From CAYFZO01 sp965223735 (lineage in GTDB: Bacteria; Pseudomonadota; Gammaproteobacteria; Poriferisulfidales; Oxydemutatoraceae): a stretch of DNA of 64,000 bases. Numbering within the stretch: position 1 is the first letter of the stretch; the number at the start of each line of letters is the position of its first letter. Location: positions 1,550,001 through 1,614,000 of the forward strand of contig OZ245010.1 in the NCBI GenBank assembly GCA_965223735.1, given 5' to 3'. A program made the position numbers and the translations under genes. Of the stretch, positions 7,455 through 16,158 are shown piece after piece. The notes beneath the pieces were generated by a model. It saw nothing but the letters and a program-made list of their open reading frames with translations. It searched no databases and was not told the DNA's origin.

Positions 7455-8933
7455 ATGTCTGTAAAGACAGAACAAAAGGTGGAGTTTGGAGATTTTCAGA
7501 CTCCAGACGTGCTCTGTCGCAGAGTATGTGAACTGCTCTGTTGCCTAGGGGTTTCGCCAAAATCTATCGTTGAACCCACTTGTGGGAAAGGTTCGTTTCT
7601 TCGAGCATCCGTGGATGCCTTTCCTGAGTGTGAACTGTCTCTCGGATTCGAGATCAACCCGGATTACGCGCAGACGGCCGGGACCGTCGAGAGAGCAATG
7701 GTCCATTGTGAGGATTTCTTTAAAAAAGACTGGCCTGAGACACTAGGTGGCTTGCCAGAGCCGATCCTCGTCATCGGCAACCCACCTTGGGTGACTAACT
7801 CTGCTGTGGGCGCGTTGAGTGGCACGAATCTGCCTACTAAGTCCAACTTCCAACGCCTTAATGGTTTCGATGCAATCACAGGCAAGAGCAACTTTGACAT
7901 CTCGGAGTGGATGCTGCTACACCTATTGGAATGGCTTTCAGGACGATCAGCCGTACTTGCGATGCTTTGCAAGACTGTGGTGGCTCGGAAAGTGCTTCAA
8001 CATGCGTGGAGCAAACGCTTGTACGTCAAAGAGTCGGCTATCTATTCGATTGATGCGGCTGAACACTTCGGCGCGTCAGTCGATGCGTGCCTACTGGTTT
8101 GTATTCTTGAGCCGGGAGCAACGTCTGAAGAATGTGCTGTCCATCCCAACTTGGACGCGCTCAAGCCTGACTCCGTGTTCGCTCTTCGCAATGAACGATT
8201 GGTTGCAGACTTGAGGGCCGTTGGTACGTATGGCCACCTGTACGGCAGGTTTCCTCTCAAATGGCGATCAGGCATTAAGCACGACTGTTCGCGAGTGATG
8301 GAGTTGCGTCCCAGGGGAAGCGACACTTTCAAGAACGGATTTGGCGAAATCGTGAGTCTCGAATCCACCTTTCTGCATCCGATGCTCAAGAGTTCCGAGT
8401 TGATGAAGCCGCACCCGGCTCCATCGCGGTATATGCTTGTTACCCAGCGGTCTGTGGGAGAGGACACTTCACGGATAGGACGAGAGGCTCCCCGGACTTG
8501 GAGTTACCTTGAAGCGCACGCAAGCCATCTCGACAAGCGATCAAGTTCAATCTACCGGAACCGTCCGCGATTTTCGGTCTTTGGGGTGGGACCGTACAGC
8601 TTTTCGCCTTGGAAGGTCGCGATTTCAGGTTTCTACAAACGCCTTCATTTCCGTTGCATTGGACCTATCGATACTAAACCGGTTGTACTTGATGACACCT
8701 GCTATTTCTTGCCGTGCCAAACCGAGGGCGATGCCCGCGTCCTCACAGATCTACTTAACTCCAGGTCAGCCAAAGGCTTTTTTAACTCTTTTATTTTCTG
8801 GGATGCAAAGCGACCGATAACGGCTCAACTTCTCGCGAGTCTGGACCTTGGGGCGCTAGCCGGGGAATTGAGGGTGTCGTTACCCTCCTGCGCGGGAAAC
8901 CAGCGTGATCTACTACGCGCCCGGTCAAGATAA
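7455..8933 (+). CDS. N6-adenine DNA methyltransferase (type II)
   Basis: Protects host DNA from the upstream endonuclease by adenine methylation. Features in order: FGDFQTP at residues 11-17; the S-adenosylmethionine motif VEPTCGKGSFL at about 39-49; an acidic motif (GFEINPDYAQTA) about 20 residues on; and the catalytic motif NPPW at 109-112. The motif order and long C-terminal region, presumably the target-recognition domain, fit the gamma class. A TTG at 7449 is an alternative start overlapping the endonuclease stop. Codon use and base composition match the endonuclease and differ from the flanks, which supports co-transfer. Confidence 0.85.
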   Translation: MSVKTEQKVEFGDFQTPDVLCRRVCELLCCLGVSPKSIVEPTCGKGSFLRASVDAFPECELSLGFEINPDYAQTAGTVERAMVHCEDFFKKDWPETLGGLPEPILVIGNPPWVTNSAVGALSGTNLPTKSNFQRLNGFDAITGKSNFDISEWMLLHLLEWLSGRSAVLAMLCKTVVARKVLQHAWSKRLYVKESAIYSIDAAEHFGASVDACLLVCILEPGATSEECAVHPNLDALKPDSVFALRNERLVADLRAVGTYGHLYGRFPLKWRSGIKHDCSRVMELRPRGSDTFKNGFGEIVSLESTFLHPMLKSSELMKPHPAPSRYMLVTQRSVGEDTSRIGREAPRTWSYLEAHASHLDKRSSSIYRNRPRFSVFGVGPYSFSPWKVAISGFYKRLHFRCIGPIDTKPVVLDDTCYFLPCQTEGDARVLTDLLNSRSAKGFFNSFIFWDAKRPITAQLLASLDLGALAGELRVSLPSCAGNQRDLLRARSR

Positions 8934-9055
8934 TGGCTTGCAAGACGATTTGAACAGCTTGGTTGCAAGAAGAACCATCGGAAGTTACATGCACGGGTGG
9001 CAGAGGTATGACTCTCTATTATAGCGCGTTTTCCGGTTGAGCCCGGTGTACGCTC

Positions 9056-10612
9056 ATGGACGCGGTCGAGTTAAGTCTTTTCAATCAGCGGGTCACCGCG
9101 GTGTGTGACGAGATGGGCACACGCCTGCGCCAGGCCGCTTTTTCACCCAACATACGCGACCGCCTGGACTACTCGTGTGCGGTGTTCGACGCCGCAGGAC
9201 GCCTGGTCGCGCAGGCGGCGCACATCCCGGTGCACCTCGGCAGCATGGCGTATGCACTGGAGCGCGTCGTCGGCGAGTTCGCGTGGCGTCGCGGCGACAT
9301 GCTGGTGTTCAATGATCCGTTTCTCGGCGGCACGCACTTGCCCGACGTCACCGTGGTTGCGCCGGTGTTCGTGCGCGACGGTCTCGCCGGTTTCGTCGCC
9401 AACCGCGCACATCACGCCGACATCGGGTCGAGTACGCCCGGCAGTATGCCGGTGTCTTCGACGCTCGAGGAGGAAGGCGTCGTGATCTCTCCGCAGTACC
9501 TGGTCAGGGACGGGCGCATTGATCGGGCAAAGCTCGAGCAGTTTGTCGCGGCTTCGTGCAATCCGCGCGACGAAACCGGCGACTACGCCGCGCAGATCGC
9601 CGCCAATCGGTTCGGCGTCGAGCGGTTGTCGGCGCTGGCGTCGGATCTGGGCGTCGCCGCTTATGCCGCCGCCCTCGACGAGATCAACCGCTACGGCGAA
9701 AGTCTGGGGCGCAAGGGGCTCGAGGTGATCCCGCGCGGCGTGTGGTCGTTCACCGACTATATGGACGACGACGGTTTCGGTGCGACCGACGTTCCGATCC
9801 GCGTGACGCTCGACGTCGGCGACGCCGGCATCGGCGCCGATTTCACCGGCACGGCGGCGCAGGTCAAGGGCAACATCAACTGCCCGATCGCGGTCACGGT
9901 CGCCGCCGTGCAGTATGTTTTCCGCTGCTTCCTTCCGGTGTATGCGCCGACTTGCCACGGTGTGTTTTCAATGATCAGGATCACCGCGCCCTCAGGCTCG
10001 CTGGTGAATGCACAGCCGCCGGCCGCGGTCACCGGCGGCAACGTCGAGACCAGCTCGCGCATCGTCGATTGCGTGATCGGCGCGCTGGGTCAGGCGTTGC
10101 CCGAGACGATGCCCGCGGCGAGCCAGGGCACGATGAACAATCTGGCGATGGGGTGGGACGCGGCGGAAGGCGACCCGGAACACGGCCCGGCCTGGGCGTA
10201 CTACGAGACGATCGGCGGCGGCGGCGGCGCCGGTGCGAACGGGGCGGGGCGTTCCGCGGTGCAGTCGCACATGACCAACACGCTGAACACGCCAGTCGAG
10301 TTGCTTGAGACGAAATACCCGCTGAGGATCGTGCGCTATGCGGTGCGCCGCGCCAGCGGCGGGCGGGGACGGTTTTGCGGTGGCGACGGGATCGTGCGCG
10401 AGTACGAGTTTTTGCAGCCCATCGTCTTCACCATCTTGAGTGAGCGCCGCCGGCGTCGTCCGTGGGGGGTTGCGGGCGGTGACGACGGCGCGTCCGGTGA
10501 GAATTTGTTGAACGGCAACCCGTTGCCCGCGAAAGCGATGGCGCGGGTCAAACCCGGCGACCGTTTGACGATCAAGACGCCGGGCGGCGGCGGCTTTTAC
10601 CCGGCAGTGTGA
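9056..10612 (+). CDS. hyuB: Hydantoinase B / 5-oxoprolinase beta-type subunit
   Basis: HyuB-family subunit, normally paired with an ATP-binding HyuA subunit to open hydantoin, N-methylhydantoin or 5-oxoproline rings. Recognisable segments are AAFSPNIRDRLDYSCAVFD, AHIPVHLGSM, FNDPFLGGTHLPDVTVV, NRAHHADIGSSTPGSMP and the glycine-rich GGGGGAGANG near residue 390. The 518-residue length is usual for the subunit. No HyuA gene is adjacent, which is unusual. The first 33 bases lie in the right copy of the 72-bp repeat, so the intact gene uses a duplicated promoter and start region. Confidence 0.85.
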   Translation: MDAVELSLFNQRVTAVCDEMGTRLRQAAFSPNIRDRLDYSCAVFDAAGRLVAQAAHIPVHLGSMAYALERVVGEFAWRRGDMLVFNDPFLGGTHLPDVTVVAPVFVRDGLAGFVANRAHHADIGSSTPGSMPVSSTLEEEGVVISPQYLVRDGRIDRAKLEQFVAASCNPRDETGDYAAQIAANRFGVERLSALASDLGVAAYAAALDEINRYGESLGRKGLEVIPRGVWSFTDYMDDDGFGATDVPIRVTLDVGDAGIGADFTGTAAQVKGNINCPIAVTVAAVQYVFRCFLPVYAPTCHGVFSMIRITAPSGSLVNAQPPAAVTGGNVETSSRIVDCVIGALGQALPETMPAASQGTMNNLAMGWDAAEGDPEHGPAWAYYETIGGGGGAGANGAGRSAVQSHMTNTLNTPVELLETKYPLRIVRYAVRRASGGRGRFCGGDGIVREYEFLQPIVFTILSERRRRRPWGVAGGDDGASGENLLNGNPLPAKAMARVKPGDRLTIKTPGGGGFYPAV

Positions 10613-10670
10613 AAAACACGGTCCGGGGTTACGGTGGGCGGCGCGGCGCGACTTCCTGCCGTATCACGGT

Positions 10671-10676
10671 TATAAT
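10671..10676 (+). promoter_or_regulatory. Possible -10 element for grxD
   Basis: A perfect TATAAT lies 20 bases upstream of the grxD ATG, and CGGAGG follows it as ribosome binding site. No convincing -35 is visible 17 bases upstream. Confidence 0.4.
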
Positions 10677-10696
10677 CGCGCGAACGGAGGTCAACG

Positions 10697-11020
10697 ATGG
10701 ACATTATTGACAGAATCAGGGAGCAGGTCGAAAGCAACGCCGTGCTTATTTATATGAAGGGGACGCCGCAGATGCCGCAGTGCGGTTTCTCGAGCCGCGT
10801 TTCCACGGCGTTGCAGCAGTGCGGCAGGGAATTCGCGTACGTGAACATTCTGGCGGACCCCGAGGTGCACCGCAACCTGCCGCGGTTCTCCAACTGGCCA
10901 ACTTTTCCGCAGGTTTTCATCAAGGGCAAACTTGTCGGCGGTTGCGACATCGTGATGGAGCTGTTCGAAAACGGCGAACTCAGGAAGATGGTGGAAGAGG
11001 CCACGGCCGATTCCGGCTGA
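10697..11020 (+). CDS. grxD: Monothiol glutaredoxin GrxD
   Basis: A 107-residue CGFS-type glutaredoxin that binds and delivers [2Fe-2S] clusters with glutathione. The signature KGTPQMPQCGFSSRV carries the single active cysteine. WPTFPQVFIKGKLVGGCDI forms the glutathione-binding face. A good AGGAGG-like site (CGGAGG) lies about 7 bases before the ATG. It is followed after 56 bases by ppa on the same strand. Confidence 0.95.
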   Translation: MDIIDRIREQVESNAVLIYMKGTPQMPQCGFSSRVSTALQQCGREFAYVNILADPEVHRNLPRFSNWPTFPQVFIKGKLVGGCDIVMELFENGELRKMVEEATADSG

Positions 11021-11076
11021 TCGTGTTCCGGCGCCGCCCCGGATTTCACGGTCAGGAACTTTCGGTGTAAACGGAA

Positions 11077-11604
11077 ATGTTGATTGACAAAATTCCCGCC
11101 GGCGACAATATGCCCGAGGTGCTGAATGCGATTATCGAAATTTCCGCGCATTCCGATCCGGTCAAGTACGAAATAGAAAAAGACAGCGGCGCGGTATTCG
11201 TCGATCGCTTTATCAACGTGCCGATGTACTATCCGTGCAACTACGGCTTCATTCCGGAAACCCTGTCGGAGGACGGCGACCCGCTTGACGTTCTGGTGGT
11301 CACCCCGGTGTCGGTGCTGACCGGCTCGGTGGTGCCGTGTCGCCCGATCGACGCCCTCGAGATGTCCGACGAGGCGGGGCGCGACCTCAAACTGATGGCG
11401 GTGCCGGCGCCCGGCATGAACGGCGGTTATGACGACGCGCAGTCGGCCGCCGACCTGCCCGCCGACCTGCTCGATCAGATCGTTCATTTCTTTGAAAACT
11501 ACAAGGCGCTCGAGCCCGATAAATGGGTCAAGGTCGAGGATTGGATTGGCGCGGAAGCGGCGCGGCGCGAGATCATCGAGAGCATTGCACGCTATCAGGA
11601 ATAA
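11077..11604 (+). CDS. ppa: Family I inorganic pyrophosphatase
   Basis: Hydrolyses pyrophosphate to phosphate and so pulls biosynthetic reactions forward. The family I signature is complete: KYEIEKDSG, VDRFINVPMYYPCNYGFIP and EDGDPLDVLV (metal-binding aspartates), then KLMAVP and HFFENYKALEPDKWVKV. The 175-residue length is typical of the bacterial hexameric enzyme. The start of mrdA lies only 5 bases after its stop. Confidence 0.96.
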   Translation: MLIDKIPAGDNMPEVLNAIIEISAHSDPVKYEIEKDSGAVFVDRFINVPMYYPCNYGFIPETLSEDGDPLDVLVVTPVSVLTGSVVPCRPIDALEMSDEAGRDLKLMAVPAPGMNGGYDDAQSAADLPADLLDQIVHFFENYKALEPDKWVKVEDWIGAEAARREIIESIARYQE

Positions 11605-11609
11605 TCCAG

Positions 11610-13469
11610 TTGCGGCGCCGGGATTACAACAGGATCTTTTTGAGGCGGGTATGGGTTGCGGCCGTCGCCATCGTGATGATGAGCACCGCGCTGATGTTCA
11701 ACCTGGTGATCCTGCAGATCGAGAGGCAGGGGTATTACAGCACGCTCGCCGACAGCAACCGCCTGCGCTTTGCCGCAATTCCCCCGTCCAGAGGCGTCCT
11801 GTATGAACGCAACGGCGCGCCGCTGGCCGCCAACCGCACGCTGTACCGGCTTGAGTTGACGCCCTCGCTGGTCGGGGACGTCGATCAAGCGCTTATACGG
11901 TTGCAGGACATTGTCGCGCTCAGCCCGCGCGATCTCGGCCGGTTCAGGCAGACCGTCGCAAAGCAATCGCCTTTCCACAGCGCGGTGCTGAAGGCGCGTT
12001 TGACGGAAAAGGAGATTGCGCGGTTTGCGGTTGAGCGTTACCGCTTTGACGGCGTCGAGATTGTCGGGGAACTCGGGCGCCACTATCCTTACCGCGAGGT
12101 TTTTGCCCACGCCGTCGGCTATATCGGGTTGCTCGATCAGGAAGATATCTCTTCAGTGGATCAGCGTGATTATCGCGGGACGAGTTACATCGGCAAGGTC
12201 GGGCTGGAGAAGAGATACGAGGAACTACTCCACGGCAAGCCGGGCGTGCACACGGTTGAAGTCAACGCCCGGGGGCGCATCATCAGGAAGATCGGCAAGC
12301 GCAGCCCGCGGGCGGGCAGGGACCTTCTTCTGACCCTCGACCTCGATCTGCAACTCGCCGCGCACGAGGCGCTCGGTGATTACGAGGGGGCGGTGGTGGT
12401 GATGGATCCGAACAATGGCGACATTCTGGTGCTCGCGAGTAAACCCGCCTTTGATCCGGATCAGTTCCTGCATGGCTTCAGCGCCGACGCCTACAGGGAG
12501 TTGGTTTCCTCACCGCGGCGTCATTTTTTCAACCGCGCGGTGTCGGGGCAGTACCCGCCGGGTTCGACGATCAAGCCGATCGTCGCGCTCGCCGGCCTGA
12601 GTCACAGTGTCACCTCGCCCGACTACTATCTGTTTGCCGGCCCGCATTTTTCGGTGCCGGGCAACACCCGGCGCTTTCACGACTGGAAGCCGACGGGGCA
12701 CGGCTGGGTGAGTTTGCGCGAAGCCGTCGCGCAGTCGTGCGACGTTTATTTTTATGATCTCGCCTATCGCATTGGCATAGACAGGCTGCACCATGCGTTC
12801 GTCTCATTCGGTCTGGGCAGCGTTGCAGGTCTCGACATCACCGGCGAGGCGGGCGGGCTCGTGCCCTCGCGCGAGTGGAAGCGCGGGCGGTTTCAGCAGC
12901 CGTGGTTTCCCGAGGAGACGGTGGTGGTCGGTATCGGGCAGGGATATCTGTTGGCGACACCGTTGCAGCTCGCCGCCGTCGCCGCGACAATCGCCAACCG
13001 TGGCACTCAGGTGAAGCCGCGTCTGGTGCGTGCGGTCAGGGCCTCCGGGGAGAAAGGCTGGGAGGCGCGTCGGCCGGTGGTTACAGGCGCCGTCGAGTTC
13101 GCCCCCGATCATTGGGAGTTGATAATCAACGGCATGGTGGATGTGATGCATCGGCCGAACGGCACCGCCTATCGCGTCGGTGCGGACGCGCACTACACGA
13201 TAGCCGGAAAGACCGGCACCGCCCAGACCTACAGCATCAGCGAGGAAGAGCGCGCGCGAGGCGTTGAAGTGACGAATAAGTCCCTGATGGATCATGCGTT
13301 GTTCATCGCTTTTGCTCCGGTGGACAATCCGGCGGTCGCGATCGCGGTCGTGGTCGAGCACGTGGGCGGCGGCGCCAGGTATGCCGCGCCGGTTGCCCGG
13401 CGGGTGCTCGACACGTATTTTCAGCCGCCGACAGCCGCCTCCAACGCGCACACCGGCGCTTCCGGCTGA
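11610..13469 (+). CDS. mrdA: Penicillin-binding protein 2 (elongasome transpeptidase)
   Basis: Class B penicillin-binding protein that cross-links peptidoglycan during rod elongation, working with RodA. A short cytoplasmic N-terminus precedes one membrane anchor (VAAVAIVMMSTALMFNLVIL) and the dimerisation domain (SRGVLYERNGAPLAANR). The transpeptidase motifs are STIK near residue 320, SCD in AQSCDVYFYDLA, and KTG in AGKTGTAQTYS. The frame is open further upstream into ppa. I place the start at the TTG at 11610, which follows AGGA by about 9 bases and gives LRRRDYNRIFLRR. Confidence 0.93.
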   Translation: MRRRDYNRIFLRRVWVAAVAIVMMSTALMFNLVILQIERQGYYSTLADSNRLRFAAIPPSRGVLYERNGAPLAANRTLYRLELTPSLVGDVDQALIRLQDIVALSPRDLGRFRQTVAKQSPFHSAVLKARLTEKEIARFAVERYRFDGVEIVGELGRHYPYREVFAHAVGYIGLLDQEDISSVDQRDYRGTSYIGKVGLEKRYEELLHGKPGVHTVEVNARGRIIRKIGKRSPRAGRDLLLTLDLDLQLAAHEALGDYEGAVVVMDPNNGDILVLASKPAFDPDQFLHGFSADAYRELVSSPRRHFFNRAVSGQYPPGSTIKPIVALAGLSHSVTSPDYYLFAGPHFSVPGNTRRFHDWKPTGHGWVSLREAVAQSCDVYFYDLAYRIGIDRLHHAFVSFGLGSVAGLDITGEAGGLVPSREWKRGRFQQPWFPEETVVVGIGQGYLLATPLQLAAVAATIANRGTQVKPRLVRAVRASGEKGWEARRPVVTGAVEFAPDHWELIINGMVDVMHRPNGTAYRVGADAHYTIAGKTGTAQTYSISEEERARGVEVTNKSLMDHALFIAFAPVDNPAVAIAVVVEHVGGGARYAAPVARRVLDTYFQPPTAASNAHTGASG

Positions 13470-13480
13470 GGGAGAGGCGC

Positions 13481-14602
13481 TTGCAAAGCAGCGTGTTCGC
13501 CATCGGCGCCAGATCGTTTTTGCGCCGGCTGTTTGAACTCGATTATGTGCTGCTCACGGCGTTGATGGCGCTTGCCGTGCTGAGCGGCGTGACGCTTTAC
13601 AGCGCCGCAGGTCAGGACGTTGACGTTATTATCCGCCAGACGGCCAGGTTCGGAGTGGGTTTTGCGTTGCTTTTCATGCTGGCGCAGGTGCCGGTTGCCG
13701 CTTACCGCAAGTGGAGCGTGTGGCTGTATCTGCTGGGTTTGTTGCTGGTGCTGCTGGTGCTGCTGGTCGGCGACATCAGCAAGGGCGCCCAGCGCTGGCT
13801 GGATCTGTGGGCGATCAAGTTTCAGCCGTCGGAGTTGCTCAAGCTCGGCCTGCCGATGATGTTGTGCTGGCTGTTTGCTTCGGACAGCCGTATCCCGCGG
13901 GGGTGGAGATTCGTGCTGGCGCTGGCATTGCTGGCGGCGCCGGTGGCGGTCGTCGCGTTACAGCCGGACCTGGGTACCGCCATTCTGATCGCGATGTCGG
14001 GGCTGTTTGTTATTTTTCTCGCGGGGGTCCGCTGGTGGTGGATCAGTCTCAGCGCCGTCGCCGCGCTCCTGCTGACGCCCGTCGTATGGTATTCGCTGCT
14101 CGACTATCAGAAGCAGCGGGTGATTGCTTTTCTCAATCCGGAAAGCGACCCGCTGGGAGCGGGCTATCACATTATTCAGTCGAAGATCGCGATCGGCTCC
14201 GGCAGTATCTGGGGCAAGGGCTGGTTGCAGGGCTCGCAGTCGCAACTCGATTTCATTCCGGAAAGAGCGACCGATTTTATTTTTGCGGTATTTTCCGAGG
14301 AGTTCGGGTTTGTCGGCATCTGCCTTTTAATATCGCTGTATCTGTTGATCGTGTTCCGGGGGTTTATGATCTCTCTGCAGGCCGCGGACGAATTCGGCAG
14401 GTTGTTCGCGGGCAGTTTCATGCTGTCTTTCTTTCTGTACTTCTTCGTCAATATCAGCATGGTCAGCGGTTTGCTGCCGGTTGTCGGCGTTCCGTTGCCG
14501 TTGGTCAGTTACGGCGGCACTTCGGTCGTGACCTTGCTCGCTTCATTCGGTATCCTGATGGCCATCGAGAGATATCGCCCGATGATGAGGAGCAACCGTT
14601 GA
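13481..14602 (+). CDS. rodA: Peptidoglycan glycosyltransferase RodA
   Basis: SEDS-family polymerase that makes glycan strands for rod elongation as partner of PBP2. The 373-residue protein has about ten hydrophobic segments. Family landmarks include KGAQRWLDLWAIKFQPSELLKLGLPMML, ALQPDLGTAILI, GAGYHIIQSKIAIGSG, ERATDFIFAVFSEEFGFVG and VVGVPLPLVSYGGTSV. The TTG start at 13481 follows GGAGAGG by a few bases, 11 bases after mrdA. Its stop overlaps the mltB start. Confidence 0.95.
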   Translation: MQSSVFAIGARSFLRRLFELDYVLLTALMALAVLSGVTLYSAAGQDVDVIIRQTARFGVGFALLFMLAQVPVAAYRKWSVWLYLLGLLLVLLVLLVGDISKGAQRWLDLWAIKFQPSELLKLGLPMMLCWLFASDSRIPRGWRFVLALALLAAPVAVVALQPDLGTAILIAMSGLFVIFLAGVRWWWISLSAVAALLLTPVVWYSLLDYQKQRVIAFLNPESDPLGAGYHIIQSKIAIGSGSIWGKGWLQGSQSQLDFIPERATDFIFAVFSEEFGFVGICLLISLYLLIVFRGFMISLQAADEFGRLFAGSFMLSFFLYFFVNISMVSGLLPVVGVPLPLVSYGGTSVVTLLASFGILMAIERYRPMMRSNR

Positions 14603-15603
14603 AACAGTTCTGGCCCCGGTTTTTGCCGTGCGCGATTGCTTTTTGCGGCGCGACGGGCGCGTTCGCCGCGGATTACAGCGTTCGCCCGGAAGTGCGCGCC
14701 TACATTGACACGCTGGTTGCGGCGCATAACTTTGAGCGGAAGTATCTGAACCGCCTGTTCAGCAACGTCGAGCAGCAGACAGCCGCACTCAGGGCGATGG
14801 ACAGGCAGGCCGAGGCGAAGCCGTGGTACGAATACAGAAAGCTCTTCATCAACGGCAGGCGCATCGACAAGGGGATTGATTTCTGGAAGGAGCACGCGGG
14901 GCTGCTCGCCCGCATCGAGAGGGAATACCTTGTTCCGGCGCCCGTGGTGCTCGCGATCGCCGGCATCGAGACCTACTACGGCGACAATCTGGGGCGTTTT
15001 CCGGTGTTCGACGCGCTGGTGACCCTCGGTTTTGATTATCCCCGCCGCGCCGCATTCTTCCGCGACGAGCTGACCCAGATGCTGTTGCTCGGGCGCGAGG
15101 AGGGTCTTGACCATCGCAAATTGAGGGGCTCCTTCTCGGGGGCGGTCGGGTTCAGCCAGTTCATGCCGAGCAGTTACCGTTATTACGCCGTTGACTTTGA
15201 CGGCAACGGCAGGCGCGATTTATGGCGCACGGCCGACGCTCTCGCGAGCATCGCCAATTATCTCGCGCGTCACGGCTGGAAGCGCGACGGCGCGATGGCG
15301 AGCAGAGTCCGTCTCAAGGGGGACATGGGCCGGCTGCCGCTCAACAAGGATATCAAGCCGTGGCTGTCGCAGGCGGATACGGGCAATTACGGGATCAGCG
15401 GCATCGACGGCCTCGCCGACGGCGAGCCGCTGTTCTCGATTTTTGCATTTGAGTTGAAAGACGGCGACTATGAGCACTGGGCGACTTATCACAATTTCTA
15501 CGTGATCAGCCGCTACAATCACAGTCGGCGTTACGCGATGGCCGTTTATCAGCTGAGTGAGATCCTGAGACAGCGTTATACCGAGGACATCGATGATGGA
15601 TGA
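14599..15603 (+). CDS. mltB: Lytic murein transglycosylase B
   Basis: Cleaves the MurNAc-GlcNAc bond to form anhydro-muropeptides during wall remodelling. The ~334-residue protein starts with a signal-like segment (FLPCAIAFCGATGAFA) and has no lipobox cysteine, so it is probably periplasmic and soluble. The catalytic region reads VVLAIAGIETYYGDNLGRF, with the acidic E in GIET. GSFSGAVGFSQFMPSSY and the calcium-like loop DFDGNGRRDLW follow. The TTG start overlaps the rodA stop (TTGA). The frame is open for about 300 codons upstream, but that is rodA in another frame. Confidence 0.9.
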   Translation: MKQFWPRFLPCAIAFCGATGAFAADYSVRPEVRAYIDTLVAAHNFERKYLNRLFSNVEQQTAALRAMDRQAEAKPWYEYRKLFINGRRIDKGIDFWKEHAGLLARIEREYLVPAPVVLAIAGIETYYGDNLGRFPVFDALVTLGFDYPRRAAFFRDELTQMLLLGREEGLDHRKLRGSFSGAVGFSQFMPSSYRYYAVDFDGNGRRDLWRTADALASIANYLARHGWKRDGAMASRVRLKGDMGRLPLNKDIKPWLSQADTGNYGISGIDGLADGEPLFSIFAFELKDGDYEHWATYHNFYVISRYNHSRRYAMAVYQLSEILRQRYTEDIDDG

Positions 15604-16156
15604 GCGCGCGGCGGCGACCGTGATGCCGGTCGGGGGGGTGTTGGCGCTGACGCTGGCCGTCTCCGGTTGCGCCGGTGTGTCCCAGATGTCGGAAACGCGC
15701 GTCGACAGGTACGACGTGGCGTATCAGGAGCAGCCCGGCGATTGCCGCGGCGCCCCCCCTTCCTATACGGTCATGGGCCGCAGTTACTGGGTTGAAAACA
15801 TGCCCGTCGGCCATTCGGAGACGGGCACGGCCTCGTGGTACGGCAGAAAGTTCCACGGCAGAAAGACCGCCAGCGGCGAGATTTTCGACATGTATCAGAT
15901 GAGCGCGGCGCACAAAACTCTGCCCATGTTTTCGGTGGTCAAGGTAATCAACCTCGAGAACGGAAGAGAGGTGGTCGTCAGGATCAACGATCGGGGGCCG
16001 TTTGTCGGCGAACGTTTGATAGACTTGTCGTATCAGGCCGCGAGGAAACTCGGCATGTTGAGCGCCGGGGTCGTGCCGGTACAGGTTGTCGTGGCTGAAG
16101 TGCCGCCCGACAATGAGTTGCACGTCGCGCTTTCGGACTTGTCCGGGATTAACTGA
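15593..16156 (+). CDS. rlpA: RlpA-family septal/rare lipoprotein A
   Basis: RlpA is an outer-membrane lipoprotein with a double-psi beta-barrel; in Pseudomonas it cleaves stem-less (denuded) glycan. The lipobox LAVSGC marks the lipidated cysteine. GTASWYGRKFHGRKTASGEIFDMY and VVRINDRGPFVGERLIDLSYQAARKLGM are the barrel signature. At 187 residues it is short and lacks a C-terminal SPOR domain, so septal binding through denuded glycan is doubtful. It overlaps mltB by 11 bases. ATG 15623 is an alternative start nearer the lipobox. Confidence 0.9.
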   Translation: MMDERAAATVMPVGGVLALTLAVSGCAGVSQMSETRVDRYDVAYQEQPGDCRGAPPSYTVMGRSYWVENMPVGHSETGTASWYGRKFHGRKTASGEIFDMYQMSAAHKTLPMFSVVKVINLENGREVVVRINDRGPFVGERLIDLSYQAARKLGMLSAGVVPVQVVVAEVPPDNELHVALSDLSGIN

Positions 16157-16158
16157 AG

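Larger units (their letters stand above)
6571..9016. mobile_element. R-M gene island inserted into the hydantoinase-B locus
   Basis: This 2.45-kb segment lies between the 72-bp direct repeats, is visibly AT-richer than its surroundings and contains only a restriction endonuclease-like gene and its methyltransferase. There is no integrase, transposase or inverted terminal repeat. Bases 6571-6798 are non-coding apart from the hyuB remnant. Bases 8934-9016 hold no recognisable gene. Confidence 0.85.
6499..9088. repeat. 72-bp perfect direct repeats at 6499-6570 and 9017-9088
   Basis: The two copies are identical over 72 bases and diverge at once on both sides. Each contains the -10 of the divergent PuuD-like gene and the first 11 codons of the hydantoinase-B gene (MDAVELSLFNQ). 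They bracket the two-gene R-M island. Only the right copy is joined to the rest of the hydantoinase gene. The arrangement is what insertion with long target duplication would leave. Confidence 0.95.

Noticed and set aside
8934..9016. Tail of the R-M island considered as a third gene
   Set aside because: Only very short frames remain, with no start signal or similarity.
13711..14598. Upstream extension of the mltB frame through rodA
   Set aside because: This stretch is rodA read in another frame. The TTG at 14599 gives a normal signal peptide.
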